A DNA stretch of 64,000 nucleotides from an uncultured Campylobacterales bacterium (lineage in GTDB: Bacteria; Campylobacterota; Campylobacteria; Campylobacterales; Arcobacteraceae): NCBI GenBank assembly GCA_947494995.1, contig CANLWY010000001.1:496001-560000 (forward strand), in the 5' to 3' direction. Both the position numbers and the translations under genes were made by a program. How positions within the stretch are numbered: position 1 is the stretch's first letter; each line of letters starts with the position of its first letter. The notes under the pieces were generated by a model. The model had not been told where the DNA came from, ran no database searches, and worked only from the letters and a program-made list of their open reading frames with translations. Positions 53,654 to 62,394 of the stretch are shown piece after piece.

Positions 53654-55135
53654 TTAATTGTTTCTAATAAATTTTACTATTTCTTTTTCAATATCATTTT
53701 TATCTATTACTAAATCATGATTGACTTTTGCAGTAAATAATTTTTTGATAGAGTCAGGCTGTTTTGCGTTATATTCCTTTGAAATAGTTTCAAGAGCTTC
53801 TTTATCTGCGTAAGATATGTTGTTTTTATGTAAAGCATTTAAAACAGTTGGAGAGAATTTTGTCCATTCAGCAGTTGAATAAATAACTGTTTTTAACTCT
53901 TTTTCTTTTAATTCTTCATATGCTTTTAAACAAGTTGCTGTATGTGGATCCATTAAATATCCATCATCTAAAAAATCTTTTATAATTTTTGCACCATATT
54001 TATCATCTGAGTTTATAGCAGCAAAATATTTTTGTAGTTTCTTAGTCTCTTCTTCTGTCATTTTAAAAATTTTTTTCTCATTTAAGTCATCAAAGAATTC
54101 TTTTGTTCTTTTTGCTCCATAAAGAGAATAGATAACTCTTTCAATATTTGAAGATTTTAAAATATCCATTGCAGGAGATTTTGTAAGTTTTAAATCTTTG
54201 TCTCTAATATCATAAATTCCTGTATTAATCCATTCTGTTAAAATATTGTTTTCATTTGAAGCTACAAGTAGTTTCTCTACTGGCACACCCATTTCTTGTG
54301 CATAAAATCCTCCAAGAACATTTCCAAAGTTTCCAGAAGGAACAACTAAATAGATTTTTTCACCAAAAGTAATCTCTTCTTGTTTTAAAAGTTGAATGTA
54401 TGACCAAAAATGATAAATGATTTGGAAGATAATCCTTCCAAAGTTTACTGAATTTGCAGCGGATAGTTTAATTCCATCATCTTCAAGCTCTTTTTTAAAA
54501 GATTCTGATGAAAGTAGGTTTTTTAGTGCAGATTGTGCATCATCAAAGTTTCCATGGATTCCTAATACTTTTAGATTATCTCCATCTTCACAAACCATTT
54601 GAAGTCTTTGAACATCAGAAGTACCTCCATCTGGATATAGACAAGCAACTTGGATATTCTCTTTATTTTTAAAAGTATTAAGTGCAGCCGGTCCTGTATC
54701 TCCTGATGTTGCAGCTAATATAAGATAATGTTCATCTCTTTTTTTTGCAATAGAAGAAAGGATAGAACCAAAAGGTTGAAGTGCCATATCTTTAAAAGCA
54801 CGAGTAGGCCCATGATATTGCTCATGTACAAATAAATCATCTTTTACTTTAACTACTGGACAAGGGTTTGAAGCTTCATCAAAGTTATCATATAGATCTA
54901 ATGCTTTATTAATTTCTTCATCATCAATATCAATTTTAAAAGCTTTTAAAATATTATATGCAAGTTCTTTATAACTTTTATCAATATGATTTTGGATAAA
55001 GTTCTCTTCTAAAAATGGTAATTCTTTTGGAACATAAAGCCCTCCAAAAGAAGCACTTGGACTTAAAATAGCCTCTGAAAATGTAACTTCTTCTGGTTTA
55101 ATACCATCATTTCCTCTAGTTTCAATAAAATTCAT
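53654..55135 (-). CDS. thrC: Threonine synthase ThrC
   Basis: ThrC converts O-phosphohomoserine to threonine with PLP. The 493-residue long-form enzyme begins 'NFIETRGNDGIKPEEVTFSE'-like, has the PLP lysine in 'GPTRAFKDMALQ', 'AATSGDTGPAALN' and 'VPSGNFGNVLGGFYA' phosphate loop. The substrate is made by ThrB at 26.4 kb. It starts five bases after argB. Confidence 0.96.
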   Translation of the reverse strand: MNFIETRGNDGIKPEEVTFSEAILSPSASFGGLYVPKELPFLEENFIQNHIDKSYKELAYNILKAFKIDIDDEEINKALDLYDNFDEASNPCPVVKVKDDLFVHEQYHGPTRAFKDMALQPFGSILSSIAKKRDEHYLILAATSGDTGPAALNTFKNKENIQVACLYPDGGTSDVQRLQMVCEDGDNLKVLGIHGNFDDAQSALKNLLSSESFKKELEDDGIKLSAANSVNFGRIIFQIIYHFWSYIQLLKQEEITFGEKIYLVVPSGNFGNVLGGFYAQEMGVPVEKLLVASNENNILTEWINTGIYDIRDKDLKLTKSPAMDILKSSNIERVIYSLYGAKRTKEFFDDLNEKKIFKMTEEETKKLQKYFAAINSDDKYGAKIIKDFLDDGYLMDPHTATCLKAYEELKEKELKTVIYSTAEWTKFSPTVLNALHKNNISYADKEALETISKEYNAKQPDSIKKLFTAKVNHDLVIDKNDIEKEIVKFIRNN

Positions 55136-55140
55136 CTTGT

Positions 55141-56046
55141 TTAATCCTCTTCACTTAAAAGTTTTTCCATATCAATCCCATTGTTAGGATTATCACGTCT
55201 TAGAAATTGAGTACCAATTCCATCATATGTAAATAATTCTAATAGAATAGAGTGCTCTACTCTTCCATCAATAATATGTGCTTTATTTACTCCATTGATA
55301 ATAGCATCTATACAAGAGTCTACTTTTGGTATCATACCTCCAGCAATTGTACCATCTGCTTTATAGTTATCTACTTCATTTTTATCAAGTGAAGTTAAAA
55401 GTTCGCCATTTTTATCAAGTACTCCTACTGTATCAGTTAAGAATAGAACTTTTTGTGCTTTAATAGCTTGTGCAACTTTTGAAGCAGCTACATCTGCATT
55501 AATATTAAAACCTGGATGGTTAGGTTTTGCACTATCTGCAATTGGAGCAATTACTGGAATAAAACCCTCTTCAATAAGTTTATTAATCATTGTTCCATCA
55601 ACTTCTGTAATAACACCTGTATAACCAAATTTTCCATCATCTTTAGGGATTGCATTGATAATGCTAGAGTCTTTTCCTGAAATACCAATAGCTTTAGCAC
55701 CATGGTGATTCAAAAGTGAAGTGATGTTTTTATTTATCTCACCAGATAAAACCATTTCCACAACTCTCATAGTCTCTTCAGAAGTAACTCTATGTCCATC
55801 TATAAACTCTGAGTGAATCTCTAGTTTATCAAGAAGTTCAGAAATCCTTGCTCCTCCACCATGTACAATAACTGGTTTTATACCTACAAGTTGTAGAAGT
55901 ACTATATCTTCTGCAAATTTTTCTTTTAACTCTGGACTAGTTTGTGCAGAACCACCATATTTAATAACAATAGTTTTTCCATAAAACTTTTTTATATGAG
56001 GAATTGCATCAAGTAGGGTTTGTACTTTGTGCTGTTTCTTTTGCAT
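55141..56046 (-). CDS. argB: Acetylglutamate kinase ArgB
   Basis: ArgB phosphorylates N-acetylglutamate in arginine synthesis. The 301-residue amino acid kinase has 'VIKYGGSAQTSPELK', 'VIVHGGGARISELL', 'GHRVTSEETMRVVEMVL' and 'DTVGVLDKNGEL'. The N-terminal extension of about 20 residues ('HKVQTLLDAIPHIKKFYGK') is typical of hexameric arginine-sensitive kinases. It heads the argB-thrC pair, with TATAAT at 56080-56085 flanked by an inverted repeat. Confidence 0.96.
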   Translation of the reverse strand: MQKKQHKVQTLLDAIPHIKKFYGKTIVIKYGGSAQTSPELKEKFAEDIVLLQLVGIKPVIVHGGGARISELLDKLEIHSEFIDGHRVTSEETMRVVEMVLSGEINKNITSLLNHHGAKAIGISGKDSSIINAIPKDDGKFGYTGVITEVDGTMINKLIEEGFIPVIAPIADSAKPNHPGFNINADVAASKVAQAIKAQKVLFLTDTVGVLDKNGELLTSLDKNEVDNYKADGTIAGGMIPKVDSCIDAIINGVNKAHIIDGRVEHSILLELFTYDGIGTQFLRRDNPNNGIDMEKLLSEED

Positions 56047-56055
56047 AAAATTTCC

Positions 56056-56100
56056 TAAGACTATTTTTTTAAGGCAAATATTATATCTAAAACAGTCTTA
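56056..56100. promoter_or_regulatory. argB promoter inside an inverted repeat
   Basis: The minus-strand -10 box TATAAT (56080-56085) lies between TAAGACT (56056-56062) and AGTCTTA (56094-56100), two arms of an imperfect repeat that extends to about 12 bases each. This arrangement would let a regulator cover the promoter. It does not clearly match an ArgR box. Confidence 0.35.
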
Positions 56101-56113
56101 AGAACTTAATTTG

Positions 56114-57940
56114 TTATTTTAGTAGAGTTCTATCAAATCTAATTACTTTATTTCTTCCTGACTTTTTTGCTTTATAAAGGGCTAAGTCAGCATACTTTAT
56201 GCATTCATTTAAATCTTCACTATCTTTTGAGAACATTGATACTCCAATACTCATTGTTTTCATGATAATAGTTTTCCCTCCTGTGGGAATCTCTTTTTTA
56301 GAAAAGTTAATTCTAATCTTTTCTGCAATATTTAGAATATAATCTTCATCACAGTTATATAGAAGAATCATAAACTCTTCTCCTCCATATCTAACAGCAA
56401 CATCTGATTCTCTAATGTTATCTTTTAGAGTTTGGGCTACTACCTTAATCGCATTATCACCTATATCATGTCCATAGGTATCATTAATCATTTTAAAATA
56501 GTCTATATCACATAATAAAATACCATAAGGTGTATTTGTTCTTTGTGCTTGAGATGTTATTTTAACTATTGAGTCTTCTAGGTATTTTCTGTTTTTAAGT
56601 CCTGTAAGAGCGTCTGTTTGTGCATTATATTCTAATATTGCCATAAGTTTTTTACTAACAATTACAGTTTTTGCAGCATCAACATAGTCTTGAATATAAG
56701 GAATCATCTTTTTTACTTTTAAAGTTTGAACTTTATCCCGTGCATAGATTGATATAACTAAATCAATCTCATTTGAAATAGAATAAGGAATACAAAAATA
56801 GTTTAAATCATCACAATTTTTACAAGCACTACATATATTTTTAAATTGAGTAGAGTCTATTGCAGTATTTGTTTTATCTGCTCGGCAACCCTCTTCAAAT
56901 ATATTACATAAAACTTCAATATTTGAATAAACATTTTTAATTTCACCAGTATTAGTATTTGTTTCAAAAAAGTTAAATTCACTAATATCAAGTTTTAATA
57001 TAAGTATTTGGGCAAGTCTTATATATATTTCATCAACAGTTTCATCGTATTCTATAGTCTTTCTAAATTTATATATATCAGAGAGTCTCTCTATAGTATT
57101 TTTTACATTTATTAAATGATCTTTATCTTCAACTTTTTGATTCTCAGAAAGAAAAATTGATATTTTTGAGTCAATTGCATCAAGTGTGACCTCAAGTTTT
57201 TCTAATAAACCATTAATCCATAATGATACATCTTTGGCCTCTTTACCTTTAGTCTCTTTTATTCTATAAGAGTAATCTCCTTGTTGAGCTTTATTCATAA
57301 CTTTTTTAATAGAGTCAAAAAGAGATAAAAAAGGTGAAATAATATAGTTTAAAATTATAGTGATTAATACCATTAAAATAAGGGCAATAAGAATAGTATT
57401 AGATGCAGTTTTTATACCAATTTGTTTTGAATCATCAATTGACATAGTGATTGTAATAGCTCCTAAAGTGTCACCTTCACTAGCATTTGTGTGACAGGAC
57501 ATACAATCAATTTTTCCTTTTCTTGTAGCTTTATAAGGAATTGTAATTCTATAAGTACTTTGTGAGAATAAGTTATCATTTATTACTTTTTTTGCTTCAC
57601 CTGTTCTTAGCACTTCTAAATCAATTTCATCTTGTGCACTCTCTTTTGAAAGTCCTTTTCCATACATTTCAATAACTTTATGACCTCGACTTAACCAAAT
57701 ATCATCAATATTTGGGATATCTTCAAGTTGACTTAAAAAGAGTTCTCTATCTTCAATAACACCTGTTACCATTAGAGAAGTTAACGAGTGTTCAACAGTT
57801 CTTGAAATTGCTTGAGCTTTATCATCAATTGATTTAACTCCATAAGCTCTAAAGTTATAAGCCATTTCAACAGTAATAATTATAAACATAAAAGATATTA
57901 TAGAAATAACTAGTAAAATAATTTTATTCTTCGTTTTCAT
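56114..57940 (-). CDS. Heme-tagged membrane diguanylate cyclase (GGDEF)
   Basis: This 608-residue protein makes c-di-GMP. It has a transmembrane helix (about 7-28), a periplasmic domain ending with CMSCH (C146, C149, H150), a second helix (about 178-200), a HAMP-like linker, a GAF-like cytoplasmic region with six cysteines (C-x6-C-x17-C-x2-C-x2-C-x6-C), and a C-terminal GGDEF domain. The active loop is GGEEF (about 519), with the inhibitory I-site RESD nine residues ahead, so it should be an active and product-inhibited enzyme. The covalent heme suggests redox or gas sensing. It is monocistronic and divergent from addA. Confidence 0.88.
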   Translation of the reverse strand: MKTKNKIILLVISIISFMFIIITVEMAYNFRAYGVKSIDDKAQAISRTVEHSLTSLMVTGVIEDRELFLSQLEDIPNIDDIWLSRGHKVIEMYGKGLSKESAQDEIDLEVLRTGEAKKVINDNLFSQSTYRITIPYKATRKGKIDCMSCHTNASEGDTLGAITITMSIDDSKQIGIKTASNTILIALILMVLITIILNYIISPFLSLFDSIKKVMNKAQQGDYSYRIKETKGKEAKDVSLWINGLLEKLEVTLDAIDSKISIFLSENQKVEDKDHLINVKNTIERLSDIYKFRKTIEYDETVDEIYIRLAQILILKLDISEFNFFETNTNTGEIKNVYSNIEVLCNIFEEGCRADKTNTAIDSTQFKNICSACKNCDDLNYFCIPYSISNEIDLVISIYARDKVQTLKVKKMIPYIQDYVDAAKTVIVSKKLMAILEYNAQTDALTGLKNRKYLEDSIVKITSQAQRTNTPYGILLCDIDYFKMINDTYGHDIGDNAIKVVAQTLKDNIRESDVAVRYGGEEFMILLYNCDEDYILNIAEKIRINFSKKEIPTGGKTIIMKTMSIGVSMFSKDSEDLNECIKYADLALYKAKKSGRNKVIRFDRTLLK

Positions 57941-57967
57941 GGGGTCTCTTTAATGATTGTTATTAGA

Positions 57968-57982
57968 TATAATCTTATTATA
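57968..57982. promoter_or_regulatory. Promoter region between the diguanylate cyclase and addA
   Basis: TATAAT on the minus strand at 57977-57982 suits the cyclase; TATAAT on the plus strand at 57968-57973 could serve addA. The two overlap closely in a 96-base AT-rich gap. Confidence 0.4.
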
Positions 57983-58060
57983 ACAAAAAAATATCAATAT
58001 AAAATTATATTTGTAAATAAATATAGTTAATCCTAAATGATAATTATGTATTATTTCAAT

Positions 58061-60799
58061 ATGAAACATAATTTAGCCTTGAAAGCCAGTGCAGGAAGCG
58101 GAAAAACTTTTGCACTTACCGTTCGATATATTAGTCTGCTTCTTTTAGGTGCAAAACCAAAAGAGATATTAACATTAACCTTTACAAATAAAGCTGCAAA
58201 TGAGATGAGTGAAAGAATCTTTAAAACACTTCAGAGTTTGGGAGATGATGAAGCTTATTTAATAGAAATTATAAAACAATCGGGTATTTCTAGAGAACAA
58301 GTATTGTATAAAAAAGAGAGAATTCTTAGTGATTTTACAAATTCAACACTATCTATTTTTACTATAGATAAATTTGTTAATAAAATTTTGCGTGAGTTTT
58401 GTGGATATATAGGTATAAGTGATGATTTTGAAATAAAAGAGGATGATATAGAGGCTTTAAGTGTGAAATTTTTAGAGTCTTTATCTTTAGATGAATTTGA
58501 TAAACTTATTGATTTTCAAATATATGAAAAGAAAAAATATTCGTCTTTATTTGATATTTTTAAAAATTTACTTGAAAAAAATGAAAAATGTGAAATTTTA
58601 AATATTGATGCATCTTTAATTAATCTTCAAAAAGAAGAAGCTTTGAAATGGGCATATAAAATAAAAGAACATATATTAAATTGTCCAAATGCTTCTGCAA
58701 CAGCAAAAAAAGCAGTATCTTTTGATTCTTTTGATGAATTATTAGATAAAGGAAAAACTTGGCTTACAAAAGATGTTGCAAGTGATTCTAGAGATTTTAA
58801 AAAGTGCTCAAATGAAGTCTTTGAAACTTACTTTTTAAATTTAAAAGAACAAATTACAATATATTATAAAATTAGGGCAGGATTTTCTTTAAGTAGGCTT
58901 TTTGAACTTTATACACTTTTTAAAAATTATAAAATCAAGTTTAATAAATCAAAAAACTATCTTCATTTTGATGATATTTCAAATCTAACTTTTGAGTTGT
59001 TATCAACAAAAATTGATAAAGAGTTTTTATATTTTAGATTAGATTCAAAGTTTTCACATATTTTAATTGATGAATTTCAAGATACTTCCCTTTTACAATA
59101 TAAAATTTTACAGCCTTTAATAGAAGAGATTTTAGCTGGATCAAACAATGAGTTTAAGAGCTTTTTTTATGTAGGAGATACAAAACAGTCTATATATAGA
59201 TTTAGAGGAGGGAAGAGAGAACTTTTTGATTATGTATTAAGAACCAATCCTCAAGTAGAAGTAGAGGTTTTAAATACAAATTATAGGTCTTGCGAAAAGA
59301 TAGTAAATTTTGTAAACGATTCTTTTTTGCCTCTTTCAAATTATGAATACTATAATCAAGAAGCAAAAGAAGAGGGTGGGTATATTGAAGTTTTTGAAGA
59401 TGAGGCTTTAGCAAGTGAAGAGAAGTATGAAAATATTGCAAAAAAAATATCATTACTTTTACAAAATGGAGTAAATAGTAATGATATAGCTATTTTAACC
59501 TATACAAATGAAGATGTTTTAAATATCTATTCATATTTAAAAAAGATGTTTCCAAGTTTAAAAATTACAACAGAAATGACATCTAAATTAATTAACCAAG
59601 AGAATGTGAAAGCAGTTATAAATGGTATAAAATACTTATATTTTAAAGAAGAGTTGTATAAAGAGAATTTAAATGCAATTATTGGAAAAGAACCTAATTC
59701 AGATTTGGAGTTAAGTGTAGATATTAAAAACTTAACTGTTCAAGAGATAGTTTATAAGCTTGCAAATATTTTAAAGGTTATGGATGACAATGTTATAAAG
59801 TTAATTGAAATTTGTAGCACATTTAAAAATATTGTTGATTTTGTTTATGAGATTGATAAATCAGAGGCATCAATTCAGAATTCAGAACAAATTGGATTAC
59901 AGATTTTAACAATTTTTAAATCAAAAGGTTTAGAGTTTCATACTGTTCTACTTCTTGATAGAATTAAGCAAAAAAATGCAGATAGAAGTTCTTTACTTTT
60001 TGAGTATGATGAAGTACATCTAAAAAATATATATTATAAAATTTCAAAACTTGAAAATTATAATGAGGATTATAAAAATGCTTTAAATAAAGAGAAAGCT
60101 CTAAGTTTAGAAGATGAGTTAAATATTCTTTATGTTGCAATGACAAGAGCAAAAAACAATATGATAATCTTTAAGAAAAAAGAGAAGTCCGTTTTTGATT
60201 TAATCTCTTTGGAACTTCAAACTTTAGGTGAAATAGTAAAGAGTAAAAACCAGTCTAAAAACTATGAAAAAATAGATAAAGTAACTTATCTTCCTCTTGA
60301 TTTAGGAAGACAAGATAAACCAATATCCAAAGAACAAGATGATAAAGAGTATTCTTTACATTCAAGATATTTTGGAATAGCTACACACTATTGTTTAGAG
60401 ATGATGAATGAATTTAATCAAGACTCTTTAGAGTATGCTATTAATTTAGTAATAAATAGGTTCTCAAACTATTTATCTGAAAATGACTTTAAAAATATTA
60501 AAAAAAGAGTTTTATATTTACTTGAAAATAAAGAGTTTCAAAATATAGTAAATAATGCTAATTTAAATAAAGAGCAGTCTTTGATATATAAAAATGAATT
60601 AAAAATTATTGATTTATTAGTAGAAAAAGATAACAAATACTATATTTTTGATTATAAAACTACAAAAGAAGAGATTCATGAACATAGTTTTCAGGTTGAA
60701 CATTATAAGAATGCAATAAAAGAGATAGTAAATAGTAATGAAGTATATTCATACATAATCTATTTAAAGGAGAATGAAACTACATTAAAAATAGTGTAG
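58061..60799 (+). CDS. addA: AddA-like UvrD-family helicase-nuclease
   Basis: A 912-residue RecB/AddA-type protein. Helicase motifs are Walker A 'KASAGSGKTFALTVRY' at the N-terminus, 'ILIDEFQDTS', 'GDTKQSIYRFRGG' and 'LYVAMTRAKNNM'. The C-terminal nuclease has 'IIDLLVEKDNKYYIFDYKTT', giving D and D-Y-K of the PD-(D/E)XK fold. It would work with the AddB-type protein encoded at 10.2 kb. No ribosome site is obvious; the ATG at 58061 is chosen because it puts the Walker A close to the N-terminus, but ATGs at 58037 and 58046 are also in frame. Confidence 0.83.
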   Translation: MKHNLALKASAGSGKTFALTVRYISLLLLGAKPKEILTLTFTNKAANEMSERIFKTLQSLGDDEAYLIEIIKQSGISREQVLYKKERILSDFTNSTLSIFTIDKFVNKILREFCGYIGISDDFEIKEDDIEALSVKFLESLSLDEFDKLIDFQIYEKKKYSSLFDIFKNLLEKNEKCEILNIDASLINLQKEEALKWAYKIKEHILNCPNASATAKKAVSFDSFDELLDKGKTWLTKDVASDSRDFKKCSNEVFETYFLNLKEQITIYYKIRAGFSLSRLFELYTLFKNYKIKFNKSKNYLHFDDISNLTFELLSTKIDKEFLYFRLDSKFSHILIDEFQDTSLLQYKILQPLIEEILAGSNNEFKSFFYVGDTKQSIYRFRGGKRELFDYVLRTNPQVEVEVLNTNYRSCEKIVNFVNDSFLPLSNYEYYNQEAKEEGGYIEVFEDEALASEEKYENIAKKISLLLQNGVNSNDIAILTYTNEDVLNIYSYLKKMFPSLKITTEMTSKLINQENVKAVINGIKYLYFKEELYKENLNAIIGKEPNSDLELSVDIKNLTVQEIVYKLANILKVMDDNVIKLIEICSTFKNIVDFVYEIDKSEASIQNSEQIGLQILTIFKSKGLEFHTVLLLDRIKQKNADRSSLLFEYDEVHLKNIYYKISKLENYNEDYKNALNKEKALSLEDELNILYVAMTRAKNNMIIFKKKEKSVFDLISLELQTLGEIVKSKNQSKNYEKIDKVTYLPLDLGRQDKPISKEQDDKEYSLHSRYFGIATHYCLEMMNEFNQDSLEYAINLVINRFSNYLSENDFKNIKKRVLYLLENKEFQNIVNNANLNKEQSLIYKNELKIIDLLVEKDNKYYIFDYKTTKEEIHEHSFQVEHYKNAIKEIVNSNEVYSYIIYLKENETTLKIV

Positions 60800-60807
60800 T
60801 TTTATTG

Positions 60808-62316
60808 TTAAATATTTTTTTCTAAAGCTGAAATAGAATCTATATCATTTTTAGTTATATTAATTTCTTTATATGTAAGAGAAACTTCTTTAGAGTAAAG
60901 GTTTATAAACTCTTTAAGTTCATTATATTTATCTACTTCAAAAGCCTTATTATTATGGTTTATTAAGGCATAGTCATCTCCATGAATTCTAAATATTGTA
61001 AATTCATTAAATAGTTCAGAAATTTTTTCGGATATTTGAACTAAAAATTCATTTCCTTTTGCCCATGAAAATCTTTTATTATATTTAGAGAAGTCTTCTA
61101 AAAATATAATATATATTTTCTCAAACTTTTTATCAAAAGCATTTTTTGAAAGAGTAACATTTAAATATTTTTCATTAAAAATATTTGTTAAAGGGTCTTT
61201 ATAAAAATATGAGAATCTTTCTTGTTCAAGTTTGTTTTGAGGAAGCTGTGTGATTGTATCATCTATTTCTATATTAGTTAAAACTTTTAATGATGCATCA
61301 ACAATCTCCTTTTTAAAATGTATGTTTGAAAGAGAAGATATTTCTTGAAGGGCTTCATCAATACTCTTTCGTGCTCTATATATTCTACTAGTAGTCATGG
61401 CATCAAATGAGTCTGCAAGAGCCATTATATTTGCTTTAAAAGGGATTTCCTCACCTTTTAAGCCAGAAGGATAACCTGATCCATCAATTCTTTCATGATG
61501 ACAATTAATAACCTGAGCAATTTCCTTAAACATAGGGATTTGAGATAACATATTAAATCCTATATTAACATGCTCTTTTATTAAATTATATTCATTTAAT
61601 GATAATTTTCCAGGTTTTAATAAAAGAGAATCTGGAATTGCTATTTTGCCAATGTCATGTAGAATTCCTGCTCTATATATCTCATCACACTCTTTTTTTG
61701 AGAAGTTTAATTCTTGGGCTATAAGTTTTGAATAGTTTGCAACTCTTAAACTATGTTTTCCTGTGTATGTGTCACGACTTTCAATTATATCTATTAAAGC
61801 ATAGAGTGTTTTTTCATAATTATCAATTTTTTCAAGTGAAAGTTTTAAATTGTCTTTATTCTTTTCTTTTAAAAGTTTTTCAAGATTTCTTTCATAAATA
61901 TCATGTTCTTTAAATTTTTTTACTTTTGTCATAATTTTAAATAGTGTTGTATTCAAGTTATCATAATCAATAGGTTTTAAAATATATCCATCTACACCAA
62001 TTTTTATAGAACTAATAAATTTCTCTGAATCAGAATATGCTGAGGTAATAAGAATATTTTGTTCCTCGTTAATCTCTTTAATTTTAGAAGCCATAGTAAT
62101 GCCATCCATAATTGGCATTTTTACATCTGTGATGATAAGATCAAAACTCTCTTTTTTATAAGTGTCAAGTGCAGCTTGTCCATTGTTTCTATAAACAACT
62201 TTAAAAAAAATCTTTTCTAAATAATTTTTAAATGTATAAGCAATATTTTCATCATCTTCTACATAAAGTACAGAACAATTAGAAGCTAAGCTTTTTAATT
62301 CACTTATTTTGTACAT
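60808..62316 (-). CDS. Response regulator with HD-GYP phosphodiesterase and degenerate GGDEF domains
   Basis: The 502-residue protein has a receiver domain (phospho-acceptor D64 in 'IITDVKMPIMDG', lysine in 'YILKPID'), an HD-GYP domain (H188, H220-D221 in 'LHDIGK', H249, H273-H274 and 'DGSGYPSGLKG'), and a C-terminal GGDEF-like domain whose loop reads H-G-D-D-Y and is probably inactive. HD-GYP enzymes hydrolyse c-di-GMP. Phosphorylation at D64 should switch activity. It is divergent, 78 bases away, from a heme-tagged histidine kinase, its likely partner. The 3' end is only eight bases from the end of addA. Confidence 0.88.
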   Translation of the reverse strand: MYKISELKSLASNCSVLYVEDDENIAYTFKNYLEKIFFKVVYRNNGQAALDTYKKESFDLIITDVKMPIMDGITMASKIKEINEEQNILITSAYSDSEKFISSIKIGVDGYILKPIDYDNLNTTLFKIMTKVKKFKEHDIYERNLEKLLKEKNKDNLKLSLEKIDNYEKTLYALIDIIESRDTYTGKHSLRVANYSKLIAQELNFSKKECDEIYRAGILHDIGKIAIPDSLLLKPGKLSLNEYNLIKEHVNIGFNMLSQIPMFKEIAQVINCHHERIDGSGYPSGLKGEEIPFKANIMALADSFDAMTTSRIYRARKSIDEALQEISSLSNIHFKKEIVDASLKVLTNIEIDDTITQLPQNKLEQERFSYFYKDPLTNIFNEKYLNVTLSKNAFDKKFEKIYIIFLEDFSKYNKRFSWAKGNEFLVQISEKISELFNEFTIFRIHGDDYALINHNNKAFEVDKYNELKEFINLYSKEVSLTYKEINITKNDIDSISALEKNI

Positions 62317-62358
62317 TTAGTTCCTTTATATGAACTTGTATCTTTCTTGTAATTGTAA

Positions 62359-62364
62359 TATAAT
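62359..62364 (+). promoter_or_regulatory. -10 box of the sensor kinase
   Basis: TATAAT on the plus strand, about 30 bases before the kinase ATG, in the 78-base divergent gap with the HD-GYP regulator gene. Confidence 0.45.
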
Positions 62365-62394
62365 AATATTGAAAAATAATATAAAGAAGTAAAT

